From the NCBI GenBank assembly GCA_023101885.1, contig JALPQD010000415.1, forward strand, positions 262,773 to 326,772: a stretch of DNA of 64,000 nt, written 5' to 3'. The notes under the pieces are model-generated. The model saw nothing but the letters and a program-made list of their open reading frames with translations. It searched no databases and was not told the origin of the DNA. The DNA comes from Typhlomys cinereus (Eukaryota; Chordata; Mammalia; Rodentia; Platacanthomyidae). Made by a program: the position numbers and the translations under genes. Positions 1 through 12,350 of this stretch are shown here, one piece after another. Position 1 is the stretch's first letter. Each line of letters starts with the position of its first letter.

Positions 1-1420
1 TCAAGTTCGAAAATCTCTGCTTTACGAAAGTCTCCTGAATTCTCTTCTTAGTGTTAGGAATCGTTATTGCTTGTCCTTTTCTAGTGATTTCTCCAATACA
101 ATCTGTATCAGTTTTCGATGTCGCACTCTATGTGACCCTCCATTTTTCCTGCTTGTTCTAGATTTTCAGATGTAGCAACCTCTAATAAGTGGTAAGGTCA
201 GTTGCCAGAGCTTCTAAGACTTCAAAGGTAGATTCCTTCTGACATGACATGGCTGATGAAGAAGAGAACAGCAGATGGTTACATACTCCCTGTTTCCTTT
301 CCTGAAACTCTATCTCTGCCTTTGTTCTCTACAGGTTCAAAATGGTAGACAAATTATCCAGAAGTATGCATGTAGAGGAACACATATGTCAAAGGACATA
401 TCCAATCTCCAGAAATACATAGGTTTCCTGGTTGAACCCAGGATGCCTGAAACAAATCAAATGGAGTTGCCTGTGTCCACACCTTGCTGAAGAGAGGACA
501 GTAAGACTCCAAGAGCCTAAGGGTACTTCTGGTCAACACACCTCCATCATGACAGGGTTGTTGCACCCAGGTATTCAATGCATTGAAAACTTCTACCACC
601 AGATCTACACAGTGGCAAACACATCAATATTTCCCAGAAGACTAGGTAGGTTTTCAGGAGGAACAACTGCACTTGGAGAGAATCTCTGGGACAGATACTA
701 GACAAGGAAAGAGAAGCCTACTCACTTATGATTTTGTCCACTGAAAAGCCATATATACTTATAACAGACACCTGATGCCCTCATCCACAAGGCACCCAGA
801 AAGGAGCCCCACAATCCACACATGCAGAAGAAATACGTTTTTGAAATTTGCATCATTCACTACTTTTCTGGAAGAAACTTTTTACACAAATATCTTTAGG
901 ATATCTTGCCCTCTTCTTTCCAGCACTTCAAACGAAACTATTCCTTCACTCAAAACAATGAAAAAATGTATATCTATGTCACAGTCGGATCACATTGAGT
1001 TTCATATGGCACTGATACACGTATTTGTGTGTTTTGTTTGCGTATCAGTACTTTTAGGTGACAGTGAATGAAACGATTAATGAATTTTACTCTGTATTTG
1101 ATGTAACTGACTTGGGTTTCATTGCCTGCAAATACACGGAGTTTTTTTTTTAATTTTCATTGTTAAGAAATATTTTCATATAACTCATAACCTAAGGGTG
1201 CATTTTTATCTCTGCATACATATTAAGAAGTATAAATTTTAATAGCTTCTAGTGAAATTTAACAATGGCTTATATTTTATCAGACAGTTTATGGCTTAAT
1301 TTGTGGTTCAATTTTAGATGGAATCACTCTCTTCAATACAGGCAATTTATATTCTAGGTTCACATGTATCCCCTTATTTTTATATCTTTTATTCACTCTT
1401 TCCCTTCTCTTTAAACTTAC
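1..1420. other. Anonymous non-coding DNA
   Basis: No recognisable gene or repeat. Short open frames on both strands here have no family signature. A pyrimidine stretch ending in CTACAG near 315-334 resembles a splice acceptor, but no matching donor or coding exon follows. The part after 1080 is strongly AT-rich. Confidence 0.5.
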
Positions 1421-1499
1421 ATCAATGATTTGTTTTGTTAAATGCATGAATGTCAACTGAGATGCAATTCAGATGACATTTTGCAAATAAAATATCAAA

Positions 1500-1840
1500 A
1501 CAAGGGGCCTTACAACGTTTTGATGAGCAATGTGGCGCCAATAGCTTCATGTTGGGTGGACAAAAAAGAAAAAAACAGTTATGTACCAGTGGGGAGCCTA
1601 CCATTTGCTAAGAATCAGGGCTAAGCCCAGAATCCCACAAGGAAACATGAATATGGGAAAAAAATTGCAAGGAAGTGGGGTTGAAGGGGGCAGGGAGGAG
1701 GATAAGAGGGGATAGAATGGAAAGTAATAAGAATGCATTATATAAATGTACAAAATGTCAAAGAACAAAGTCCATGAATAAAGAAAAGTGGGAGAAAATA
1801 CCAGAATAGAAAAACACAGTAATGGTAATGGTAAGAACAA
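1500..1840 (+). mobile_element. LINE-1 3' end (Lx-like), old
   Basis: A purine-rich GGGG/GGAGG stretch (about 1670-1720) is followed by the word order usual in rodent L1 tails: 'attatataaatgtac', 'aaaatgtcaaagaa' and an A-rich end. Only the 3' UTR end is recognisable. The 5' limit is uncertain and no target duplication was found, which fits an old, decayed copy. Confidence 0.65.
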
Positions 1841-4200
1841 ATTATTAAATTTAGGATCAGTCTTCTATGGGTTAAATATGGAAATGAGAAAGTAAAACTA
1901 AGATTAAAAAATAGTTTTTATGATGTTTAAATGTTTTCAGGCCCCCTTGGAGAAAACGAACTCACTCTGAATTTGAACCTAGGTCAGTCCCACAATAGTG
2001 AATGTCTGGAGTTGACTGGAGTTTGCATGGCATTTATCCATACAGATACATGAGAAGAATCTGGGTAAAGCTAAAAAAAAAAAAATAAAGGTAGTTATTA
2101 AAGAGCAATAGGCTAGGCTGTACAGTATTGTTTGAGTAAAACAATACAAGGCATCTAAGACATTTATTAGAATTGTGAGGTAAGGAGACAAGAGAGGATA
2201 AAGATCCTATTAGTCTCTAAAAGTTATACCATAGATAAATGCCATTGTAAGACTAACTGTACACTACCATTAAAATGTCTCTGGCCAAACAATAGAAATT
2301 CTGGCCACTCTCAAGCTAACAAAATCTCAGATTTTATGTTCAGACAGGAAAGGATGACACTTGCTGAGCCGGGACACCTTTTTCAGCACACAGAGAAACT
2401 AAAGGTGATGGAAGGGCACTGTGCTTATTCTGAAGGCGGCAGATGTACACTGAATGTTTGACATGTCACATCAGTGAACATTTTGACTGAATTTTAATAT
2501 AGTTCCTTTAGGAAGATTTTGTAAGTCAGTCAAATTCAAGCCCGTGGAAGGATGTTAAATGCAATTTTTCCTCCTATCCTTAGGTACATGTAGGAAGTAT
2601 TTTCAATTCGAGTTTTTAAAAGGCTTCTGAGATCTGCCTGTGGCTATGCCCTAGAACACCCAGAGAAATTTTCAGGCCAGAAATTCAATGAATCTGTTTA
2701 CAGTAATTCCCTTCTGTGGGCCAGAGTGGTATTTAAATCATGCCACTGTAAAACTAATTTATGTCTCAAAGATAAAGTTTACTGCCTGAAAAAAACCAAA
2801 GTTATTTAACTGTGTTATATATCCTAGAAAGGCTTTTTCCAAATGCTAAAAGCAGAATTTGGTTGAATTGTTTTCACATTTGGTCTCTCGAAATATTCAC
2901 TGTGACACTTGCCGTCAAAAATGGCTACCACATGGGAGAACAAGGTAGGATAAGAAACTTTTAAAGTGATGCTCTCGGGTCAGGCTTAAGGGACTCATCC
3001 TGTGAAGAGGAAGGAGAGAAGTCCAAAAAGGTCAAAATCATTTCTATGCATCTTGAAGTGCAAGAGGTCACAGTGAACAGACATAACACTCCAAGGACAC
3101 TCTTAAATTTTATATTAATGCTGTAGAATATGGAAGCCTACTGCAGAAAGGCAGTCTCAGGAGCCAGGTTAGAGACAAAATTTGTACTACTATAGGTAAG
3201 ATTACTTTCTCTGGTTCAAAAAAAAAGGTGAAGAAAAGAATCGACATTTTGCATGCCTATCATAATTACTGTCCATGATAAGTAGATTGGATCTCTTTAA
3301 ATAAGAGTTGAATAGATTTGTTAGAGTAGGCATCTGTCTCTGATGGATGAATGCTGCATAAAGTGACACCCAAATATCCCAGTACTAAAGAATTGTTCTC
3401 TTTGTGGACTGTTCTAGAACAATCATCAATGTAAAACTGTTCTCTACGAACAAACTTTTTGTGTAAATTTTTCTTTTTCTGAAGTAGTGAGTTGGCATAT
3501 TTACAGATTTTATAACACCTTTGCTAGTACTGAACTTATTATAATTTCTCAATGGAGTCCCACTGTGGTACTAAAGACTCACCTTGAATTGATATTCTCT
3601 TGCCCAAACTTCCCAGTGCTAGGGTACAGCAAGAACCTCCCACTTCTTTCTGTATGGCTCGAAATTCATTACATTTCTTCATACCAAACTTCTAGTCATC
3701 TTTTACTCACTTTCACAATAAAAATGATTATTAAGCAAAAAATCAAAATCGTCAGTAAAAGCAATCATATCATTTTTTAAAAATGTTTTGCCATACACAA
3801 TCATTTTGCATGCTATGCCACACTTTCTAGTGGAAACAATAAAAAGAGAGATTATCAATATTTTTCATATTTCTTTGATAATGTAATTCATTATTCCAGG
3901 TATTTTATTTTAAGTTTGATTCTTTAATGGGTAAGTCTCCTGAAAACTACATGAGTGGAAAATGGGCAAAGCAGTGTAAGAACATCCATAGTCGAAATCA
4001 GGAAAGATTTGCACCTAAATATTAGGACAAATTCTCTTCATTGTTTTCTGGTAATTACTTCAACCTCTGCCCATTATCCCCACACCACTTCCACAATTCA
4101 GTTCATCAGATCCTACGCGATGCTAATTAAGTAGTTTTGTGAAAAATTTTCTTACTGATTTTCCAAATGAATATTTTTGGTCAGTGATATTTGTACTATT
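1841..4200. other. Anonymous single-copy-looking DNA
   Basis: No gene or clear repeat. A 13-base A run sits near 2070 and could be the tail of an unidentified old retrocopy. The stretch 2520-2930 has balanced composition without simple repeats and could be weakly conserved sequence. The rest is AT-rich and featureless to me. Confidence 0.45.
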
Positions 4201-4286
4201 AAAAAATTACAATGGTAATTTTTTTTCTGAGTTTGCTATCTTTCTGGGGAACATCACTTAGAAATGGGCGAGCATGAAGATTATGA

Positions 4287-4301
4287 CCGCTAGATGTCAC
4301 T
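4287..4301 (+). promoter_or_regulatory. CTCF-like site
   Basis: The 15-mer CCGCTAGATGTCACT fits 13 of 15 positions of the commonly used CTCF core CCASYAGRKGGCRSY. It lies about 200 bp upstream of a conserved-looking block. A single motif match is weak evidence for occupancy. Confidence 0.35.
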
Positions 4302-4499
4302 AGAAACAGACCATTTATCTGATACAGATTTATTTTCTCGCATTTCCAGAGTCTCTGGTCTGTTTGGGGCATTCTTTCTGTGGTATTGATTCTGTCTAAT
4401 CTCTTGTGGGCTTGTTTAGTCAAAGGTTGCAAACTGCTAAATTTACATCCTTTCTTGTCCTTTTGAAAGCGCACAAAACAGTTTTCTTTACAGGAAAAA

Positions 4500-5170
4500 A
4501 AATCACAGCACAGGGATTAAAAATTTGTTAGCATCTTATTAATTAGGTGATGGTGTCTTGCCGAGTCAGTCAGTTTATTATTTCTTAAAGAAGATCTTGT
4601 AGTGAGTTTGTGTCTCATTAGAGAACTGTAAGACCAGACAGATTAATGCACATATGCTACAACATTAATTAGGGAGTCAGATTTTCACACAATAGATAAT
4701 TTGGTTGTGACAACGGAGACAGCAATTAATTGAGTCTCCTCTAGAAAGCATCGAAGGGGGCTGAGTTGAGGAGAAAGTCCACAATGAATTGCTCAAGTCA
4801 AACGCAAAAGGACACTAGAATTATAGGATTACTAAGTCAGAAAGGCTTCAGAGGTTTGCCAGTTGGTTTAGGTTTCTCAATCATTTTTCCATGTGAGGCA
4901 GAAATTTCAATGAAACCCCTAAGCAATGGCCTATAACAGCATGTAATTTGTGGCTCAGCGCAAGTTTCAGCAATCATACTGCAATTATATTTCTTTGTGG
5001 AAATGTGCTTAATGCATTTTGGCCAACAAAGGGATATGCAACCAAGGTATCCAGCCGGTATTCTATACCACATTTTCTTTTCAAATTATGTCTTCTTAAA
5101 TCAATTTGAAAAACCAGGGCTTAATTAAGAATATCAGCAATCAACTGCTAAAATGTCCTTAATAATACAC
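4500..5170. promoter_or_regulatory. Candidate conserved non-coding element
   Basis: A repeat-free, AT-rich but complex block with many homeodomain-type cores: TTATTAATTAGG near 4540, TTAATTAGG near 4665, CAATTAATTG near 4723 and CTTAATTAAG near 5120. It also has POU/TGCAAT-like words. This is the texture of mammalian developmental enhancers. Conservation was not tested; the call rests on word density and absence of repeats. Confidence 0.4.
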
Positions 5171-8100
5171 TGGTGAAGTCAGACTAGCAGGAGAGAGGGA
5201 GCAGTCTAACTTCCTTGTTAGCTGACATTTAAAAATTCACATTTTAAAAATGACATTTAGCAGATGAGATGATGATGTAAATGAAATCTATATTTAGGGC
5301 GGGGTGAAAAACAGCATCTAATTTGTAGTGATTATGTATTCTGTTCTACCTGTGGAAATTCTGCTTAAGTTTGCTTAGGTTTTTATAAATATCTCTCTTT
5401 CTCATTCCTTGCCCAAGCCCCCTTACCCTCTGTCCCATGCACTAACTTAATTGTTCCCTGTCTTTGTTCTCTGTCTCTGGCCTATTACCAACCTTCTTCT
5501 CTCCCTTCCTCTCTTCTTTCCTTTCTCAAAGGAGAAGTCAAGTACATTGAGATCCATTATAAGCACTCTGTACTAACTACCAACTACATGGCAAGCCACT
5601 TAGAATGTAGGACCCTGTCAGATTTTGATACGTCCCCATCCTAGATTCCCTGTGAGTGCAAAATCTCCAAGCTAGACTTATCTAGAGGAGTCTACTCAAC
5701 TTATATTGAATCCTGAGTAATGGTGCACTGTTACTTAATCACCATATTGTGACATGGCTTGTCATTCTGACAGAGAAAGATTTCTCTAGGTGGTAAAACA
5801 GAGAGTAAGATGAGAGGAAATTAAGAAGGCCACAAGTCTATGAGAAAGACAACATATACATTGGAAAAAATGACCTGAAGCCTACATTGAAGTCAGCAAG
5901 TAAGCACTCTGGTAGAGGGTCCACCACAAATCTGGCCAGTGGAATTTTGGAATCTGGCCCAATTTGGGACCAACAATCAAAGGTCAGAGAGAAAACCAAT
6001 AGAAAGAGGCCCTGAGGGTTCAGAGCTTTGGAGCAAGAACTAGAGCTATCTTGCCTCACCTCTGGGTCACCCAATGGCCATAGGTGATTTCCTGCTCCCC
6101 TTGATTCTCCAGACAACCAGATTCCCTTTCAGTGTCCTTCAGTAAATTTTACTTAAGCCATTCATTCATTTAATCGTGACCTGGCTTAAACCTTCAAGTA
6201 TGGGATGCAAGAACCTGGTTAGAAATCCCAAAACAATTCAGCAGTAAATAAAGATATCAACCAAAACAGAACAATTCTGGAAAACTCTGAAAAGATGAGA
6301 CTTGAGAAAAGGCCTTTGACCTTTGGTCTTACATTTATGTTTAGCAGAACAATCTGTCTCATGTTTTCAAACGAATTGATCTTTTTATTAAATTTTGTTT
6401 CAAGTTGTATTTCTCTCTCTCTTTCTCTCTCTCATTTGTCATGGGTATGTTTGAGGTTCTTCTATTGTGATTTTTCAAAAGTTTCTTCTCTTTAATTTCA
6501 AATCAAGACTGCATGCATTAACCCAAGTGCTAACATAATATTTGAACATTGATTAAAATTCATCATAGGTCATAGTTCATGTATATGTATATGGAGAAGG
6601 CTGACTACAAAAGAAATACATGTTTTCTTTTTGCCAAGATTCTTCAATTTGACCATGCCTTTAATCACTAAGAGTGCTGTTAATAGACCGATATTGGTTG
6701 GTGAAGTTTCAACCTAGGACTAAAATCTTTCCTGCCGCCTTTAAAGTCAAACACGTTGAATAACAGCATCTGAAATTGCTTCAGGTTTCCCTAGCCTGTA
6801 ACACTCCTCCTTGCCCTTTCTTTCATGAAGTGGAAGTTGGAGCAGACATATTGTTCCTATTTACTGAAGGGAGAGAAATGTCCAGGAAAGAGGGAACAGA
6901 TTTCACTGCCCAAGACACTCAGTATCTTACTTGAACCTGCAGTTTCTGTGCAGAGATTTATGCTTATCACAATAGAAGCCATTTAAAAATTCTGAACCTG
7001 AGCCAGATAGTGGCATTGGTCCATTTATTTTCAAGATGTACTGGCCCGAGCTGTGAACAAATTTTGACAAATGCTGCTATTGGGTCAGAGTGATGGAAAG
7101 GGTACTTGGTTGTGCTGCATCTATTTGCATATTGAACTTTTCTACTCTGTTTTCTCCCATTTTAGGCAACTCCCTGGTTCAACTTTCACCCCAGTTCCTT
7201 TCATTCTATTCCTAGAAATAACTTCCTTATCAACTGACCTACATCTGTTCTTCCTGACACACCATTCTTTTTTGCAGATGAGTGTCTAGTTCTTTTAACT
7301 GTAGTGAGGTTGTGAGATGTGGCTTAGAAGAGTTGGAATGGTCAGGCAGCATCCTCCTTCCCGTCTGTATTCTCTTTGCTCCATTCACTCTAGGTATTCT
7401 CAACCCTTCTTAACTGATGTATTCCTTTTAGCTGTGAGGTTGCTTGAAGACAATTCACTCTGTCCAGAATTCTCTTCCCTCCTTCGTCTAATACGCTTCC
7501 AATGTTTCTGTCTTTCACAATCGAAAATTTCTTCAAAAGAAGCATTATCTGTTTATGACAAGTATAGCTGTCTTATCTTAATCTCTTTTCACCTTACTCT
7601 TGCTTGTAAGCATCTAGTTCAATTTAATTAGAGAGGAGATTCTCTCATTGGTGTCTGGTTTTATATATCACCATTTCTGTAGGTCTTTGTATGGTGATGG
7701 AACAAAAAAATTGTTTCACAGCAAATATTTTTGGAATGAATTAATGCAGACATTCTGATACCCCACGATTTCTATGTTAAATTTGATCTGTTGTCATTTC
7801 TCTGACATGACCTTCCAATGTTTTACATTCATTTATGCAAGACAAGTAAGAAATATCACTTGGTGGTATTTTGGTATGTGATCTTGAGAGAAATTCTCCA
7901 AATGTCTTATCAAACTTCTCTCCTAGATGCTCGGACCAGTTTCGCCAGCTGGGTCAGCATTTGAAAAACTGAGGAATCTTCTGGCTCTCTTCACCCGGAT
8001 CCAGGACTAGGCTTTCTCCCAAGCCCACACTGATTTGCTCATCAGATCTCCTTCCCACTCAGATCACAGCTCTGTAATCCTTATGGCCTGAATTTACAAA

Positions 8101-8340
8101 TACTCAAACATCACTATTTTGATATTCGCTTTTGTTATTATTTTGATATGCAAATATCCACTCAGTACAGAAAACTTATCATTAGTGTTTTTTGACAGAA
8201 CAGAGGTAAATAATTGTTATCTTCAGATTAGTATATTGTTCCCCTTTTGATATGAAATGGATGGACATTGATCCAATGCTACAGAGATTCCTTTGAAAAG
8301 AAACAAATGTTAAAAAGGACTAAATTATCTATGTAGTCTG
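5171..8340. other. Anonymous non-coding DNA
   Basis: No gene or identified repeat. A pyrimidine-rich patch lies at about 5390-5530. Short (TC) runs occur near 6412-6432. Several short open frames (for example 5838-6116 minus and 7317-7631 plus) lack any family signature. The part 7920-8090 is less AT-rich than its surroundings, with a few CpGs. Confidence 0.45.
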
Positions 8341-8347
8341 ATTTTGT

Positions 8348-8420
8348 CCTTCCTTCCTCCCTCCCTCCTTCTCCCCCCTCTCCCTCCTTCTTTTCCTTCC
8401 TTTCTTCCTTCCTATTTTTT
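8348..8420. repeat. Polypyrimidine low-complexity tract
   Basis: Imperfect TTCC/TCCC repeats about 65 bp long followed by a T run. All-pyrimidine on the plus strand, so a mirror-type purine/pyrimidine tract. Confidence 0.85.
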
Positions 8421-8559
8421 TTTCTGAAATCAAGGAAAAATTGATCACCAGGATGCTTTTTGCCTTGAGCTTTTGTCTTCCTGGTCTTTTATGGACTATT
8501 CCTGATGGAGCGCTTGTAGTTCATATAGATTTCACACAAACAAAGATGGAACCTGCACT

Positions 8560-8850
8560 AACCATTAAATTCCAGTGTGGGGAGTTCACTGAGAGGATTC
8601 TTTGCTAGCTAGCAAATCATTTCCATTTAGCGCTTCTTCACAACAGGGCAAGATATTGGTCTTCTCAAACTGTGAACCTGGCTATATGTCTCATTCTAAT
8701 TTGCCACATTTCAGAGCTGCCACCGGTATGGTCTGACAACATCGGAGCCGTCATATATTTAAGAATAGCACTTGTGGTTAGAACAGCAATCACATTCAAG
8801 GTTAAACTGGATTGTGAAAAGACTTTTGTGTGAAGTCATTAAACTGATAT
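8560..8850. promoter_or_regulatory. Candidate conserved non-coding block
   Basis: A repeat-free segment with the inverted word GCTAGCTAGC near 8605 and retained CpGs in CCACCGGT and ATCGGAGCCGTC (8730-8755), which are unusual in this CpG-poor desert. Function is inferred from composition only. Confidence 0.3.
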
Positions 8851-9578
8851 TGTCCTGAGGTTGTCTATCAATGCTGTTTTTTTTTTTTTGAAACAGAAAA
8901 TTGTTTAGTACATTTTCTAAAGCTTGAGATCTATCATTAATTTTTCATAATAGAAAAAAATAAAATGATACATAAATTGTCAAAACTTAACTACTGATAA
9001 AAAGAATTCATTTTGCTAAGTACAGGAGGTGATATCTCTGTATTCTGCATCTATAATTTTTGCCTATCTTTCATATATTTACCTCTTTGTCATCATTCTA
9101 TCATGATCCATACAGCCATCTAGCATTTCTCTTTCTATCTATCTGTCTATCTTATATTGCCTACCCATGCATAGAAATCAATTATTATAACCTTGATTTA
9201 TTCTATCATAGTTGTCATAACTGGCTTCCTGACATTATTGAAAAAATATAACTGAGGATTTTTCTCTGTACTTCCTAACATTTGGAAAGGAAAATAACAA
9301 ACGTGATAATTACAAAATATATTAAAATAAAACCTTTTTAATACTCTAGATTTTACATAAGATTAATGATATCATCCAAAGATTCACTTAGGTAAGTAAT
9401 GAAAACTCAACTATATGAATTATATCCTAAAATACATATATTTGTTCTTTCTGACATAACATAGTAATATTGCATGGATTCATTATAAAGATCAAAATTG
9501 AAATGAACAATTTTTAGTGACCGACTACAAATTTTAGCTGATGACTCTGGGTTAGAAATCATAGTCTCTTTAACTTTT

Positions 9579-9874
9579 GGGGCTGGAGAGGTGGCTCAGG
9601 GGTTAAGCCTCTGCCTTGCAGGCGGAGGGTCCTGAGTTTGGATCCTAGACCCCATGTATAGACGCCGGTAGGAAGCGGGGTCGGCCGGTGTTTCTGGTCC
9701 TGGTAGGGCGGAGCCTGTGAATCCCGGGGCAGAGTAAACAAGGAGGAGGTGGAGGAGGTCCATGGTGGTTCCCAAATTCCTCCATGGTTCTACACACACA
9801 CACACATACACACAAGCGCACACACGCATACACGCACAGTTGAATAAATAATAAATAATAAAAAATTTTAAAGA
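9579..9874 (+). mobile_element. Young tRNA-derived SINE (B2-like head), subfamily with 'aaacaagg'
   Basis: Begins GGGGCTGGAGAGGTGGCTC, with a Pol III A box (TGGCTCAGGGG) and a B box (GAGTTTGGATCC). A CpG-bearing body follows, then a (CA)n-like region and an AATAAATAATAA tail. An imperfect target duplication of 14 bp (one mismatch) is present at 9554-9567 and 9875-9888. This copy keeps the 'gcagagtaaacaaggagg' segment near 9730. Non-coding; minus-strand open frames crossing it are chance frames. Confidence 0.9.
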
Positions 9875-9889
9875 AGAAATTATAGTCTA

Positions 9890-10430
9890 AGTTTTTATAG
9901 TGAAGTATTTCATGCATTCTCATTTTTCCTGAATTGTTGATTTTTCCCTTGCACCTGATACAGCAGACACAAGTTCTTTCAGTAAAATGAAGCTTCAGTA
10001 AATATAGTTCATGATTTACCCAGTACATTTCGGCAGCATGAGAATACATCATATATTGCCTGATGAAGTGGACAGGAATCAAAGCATGATAGAATGAAAA
10101 AAAGGGCCATAAAAAGATGAGAGAGAGATGAATTAGTGCTTCAAATGACTCCATCAGAGAACCAGCCAACTGAGAAGAAAGAGCGAGTTGTCAGTAGATG
10201 GCCAACAGTTTCCGGAGGGTTCACAGCAGGAGATTCAAACTATAAGTATCTCATATGAGAACATCTTAATATTTTTTCAAATGGATGCCTAAACATGCAA
10301 AACCACCCTCTTTTTTAAACCATGAAACCTTGATAAAAAATAAGTTTGATCTTCATCTCATTTATTAGCCTCATTTAACTTTACTACAAATGTGTGATTG
10401 TGAATTCTTATTTTTAGCATTGTTAGCTAG
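9890..10430. other. Anonymous non-coding DNA
   Basis: Nothing recognised between the young SINE and the L1 3' end. A minus-strand open frame running from here into the SINE ends in translated (CA)n and is not a gene. Confidence 0.5.
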
Positions 10431-11414
10431 GAAATGGAATTAGCCTGGATGTTGTGGAAACAAAAAAGACTGAAAAGATAGAACCTTCACACTATGGAAT
10501 TCTAATCAGCACTAAAGAAAAATAATTCAATGAAGTTTACAGGAAAAGTACAGGAAATGGGGAAAAAAATTACCGAGTGGATAACTGATGCCCAGAATGA
10601 TAAATACAACATATTCTCTCTAGTATATTTATCCTTCAAATTTATATCTGTGCCGAGCTTAGAATGTCTATAGAGACCAGGAAACTTGAAAATGGTCTTG
10701 GTCAGAGAAGGGAGAAGTCTGAATGGTGGAAGATAGGAGAACTCTAATAAAATGAAGCTTGAGAGGGAAATTTTGGATAATTGAATTAGAAAGGAGACAG
10801 AGATAGGTGGGAGAATAACTAACCAAAAGTAAGGATGCAAAAATACATATTAAAAATTACATTATAAACTGACTATATGTTTAAAAAACTAAACAGGGCT
10901 TAACCTACACGGGCAGATACCGCCTGTTCAAGAAGCCACAGCGATCAGATGAAAGTCTCACTGTCAGTTGTATGGTCTCTCACTTAGACTGTTGGCTCAG
11001 TAAGACCCCAGAATCTCCCAAAGCAACATAGACTGCTGCCATTGCTCTTGGTTGCCAACCAGAACTAGATAGTAAGACCCGATTGCAGCAGCTTGATGGC
11101 AGGACTTAGGGAAGTGAAGCTGGGACAGAGCTGGGAAAGAACTAGTGCACTTATTGACAGGAGCTGTGAAGACTGCTGGAGAAAACTCATCTAAATTATC
11201 ACTTCCTGAACCGTAATAGCAGCCCATCAGGCAGAATGTGCCCACTCTAGCAATGATGGCATGACCATTATAGGGATCTCAGCCACTCACTGGTGGTCAA
11301 TGACGTCGGCTCCACAGAAGGGAATTCTTGCTGATACGGTAAAGCTAATCAAAGCATCCAGAATTTCGAAGAATCCTGTTACTTCAGTAAATTGACATGA
11401 TGTAACACTACCTT

Positions 11415-11700
11415 CTAATGCTTCTTAATGCTCAAGCTTTAGGTCTTTATCTCACAAATAAAAGGATCTGAGTATTGTATGGATTCCAGATCCCACATGA
11501 AAACACCAGGTGGAAATGACGGTGGTCTGCACTACCAGTCCTGGAAGATGAAGACTGGGCAGCCCCACAGCAAAGCAATAAGGCAGTAAAGCAATCTATG
11601 AGGACCCCCAAAGTCACGCTTGGGACCTCATAGGCATAAATAGTGCCATCTTCTACACACATCAAACACACACATCAAAATAAATAAACGAATATTTATA
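11415..11700 (+). mobile_element. Old SINE inside the L1 3' UTR
   Basis: Degraded copy of the same B2-like SINE family as at 9579. It has 'ggatctgagt...ggattccagatcccac' (B-box region) near 11463-11497, 'taccagtcctgg' near 11532, then 'ccatcttctacacacatc' and a CA/AATAAATAAA tail. More diverged than the young copies, so it predates them. Confidence 0.7.
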
Positions 11701-12161
11701 TTTGTACTCATAAACAAATATTCTTATCCTTGATCAGAGAAGCTACTTTTTTTTTGCATTGAACAGCAGTGAATGCAGAGTCTCGGGGCTACCCCCAGAG
11801 TTGAAAACGAGTGACACCTGCATGTTCAGTTCTCAACAGGACATCGAAGCCAACACCTCAGGTAATGTGGTAGAAAAGGGGGCAGAAGAGAGGACTGAAG
11901 GCTGAGATCTGTTGCTTCCTGGACATGGTCCATCCACTGGAGAGCTGAAGTCCCAGAGGCTTAGGGTTTCTGGACAAGGCCTGCAACAGCTTGGGACTGT
12001 CAACAACCATGGATGGGGAGGGTCTGGCAGCTTAACCATTCTCTGGTGGATTACTGGCAGTTGACGGATGCTGTGGAAGAAGGAGCACTGTCTCTGGCTT
12101 TGCATGCACTGCTCCGCCCACCACCATTCCGTGGATAGTTCCAAACACATCCTTACACAGA

Positions 12162-12205
12162 CATCAACAAGAAAAAAAAAAAAAAAAAAAGAAAAGAAAA
12201 GACAT
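12162..12205. repeat. A-rich run in L1 3' UTR
   Basis: About 18 consecutive A followed by GAAAAGAAAAG. It corresponds to the internal A-rich part of the Lx-type 3' UTR rather than a terminal tail. Confidence 0.7.
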
Positions 12206-12350
12206 ACTTGTGGGAAAGGAACTTTCAGGAGGAAAGTATTTTTGACAGGATCATAAGGAAGATGCAAGAGGATGGAGGGTGAGAAAAATCAGAATGCTTT
12301 CTATAAATGTATGACATTGTCAAATAAGAAAATGAATTATTTTAAAAGAA

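Larger units (their letters stand above)
10430..12350 (+). mobile_element. LINE-1, end of ORF2 plus long Lx-like 3' UTR
   Basis: 10430-10610 resembles the terminal L1 ORF2 region ('ctatggaattctaatcagc', then a KFTGK-like peptide with stops nearby). The remainder follows the long 3' UTR of rodent Lx elements, including 'aaagggggcagaagagagg' near 11875 and 'accatggatggggaggg' near 12007, and ends with 'ctataaatgtatgacattg' and an A-rich tail near 12350. An older SINE interrupts it at about 11415-11700. 5'-truncated and dead: no intact ORF2 remains. Confidence 0.8.

Noticed and set aside
315..334. Splice-acceptor-like pyrimidine run with CTACAG
   Set aside because: Such matches are common by chance. 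No branch, donor or coding continuity supports an exon.
9579..9660. tRNA gene suggested by A and B boxes
   Set aside because: The boxes belong to the SINE head; no cloverleaf with a proper anticodon arm and acceptor stem is formed.
9645..10169. 174-codon minus-strand open frame, the longest in the window
   Set aside because: It runs through anonymous DNA into a young SINE and its (CA)n tail, producing Cys/Val repeats. No domain and no exon structure.
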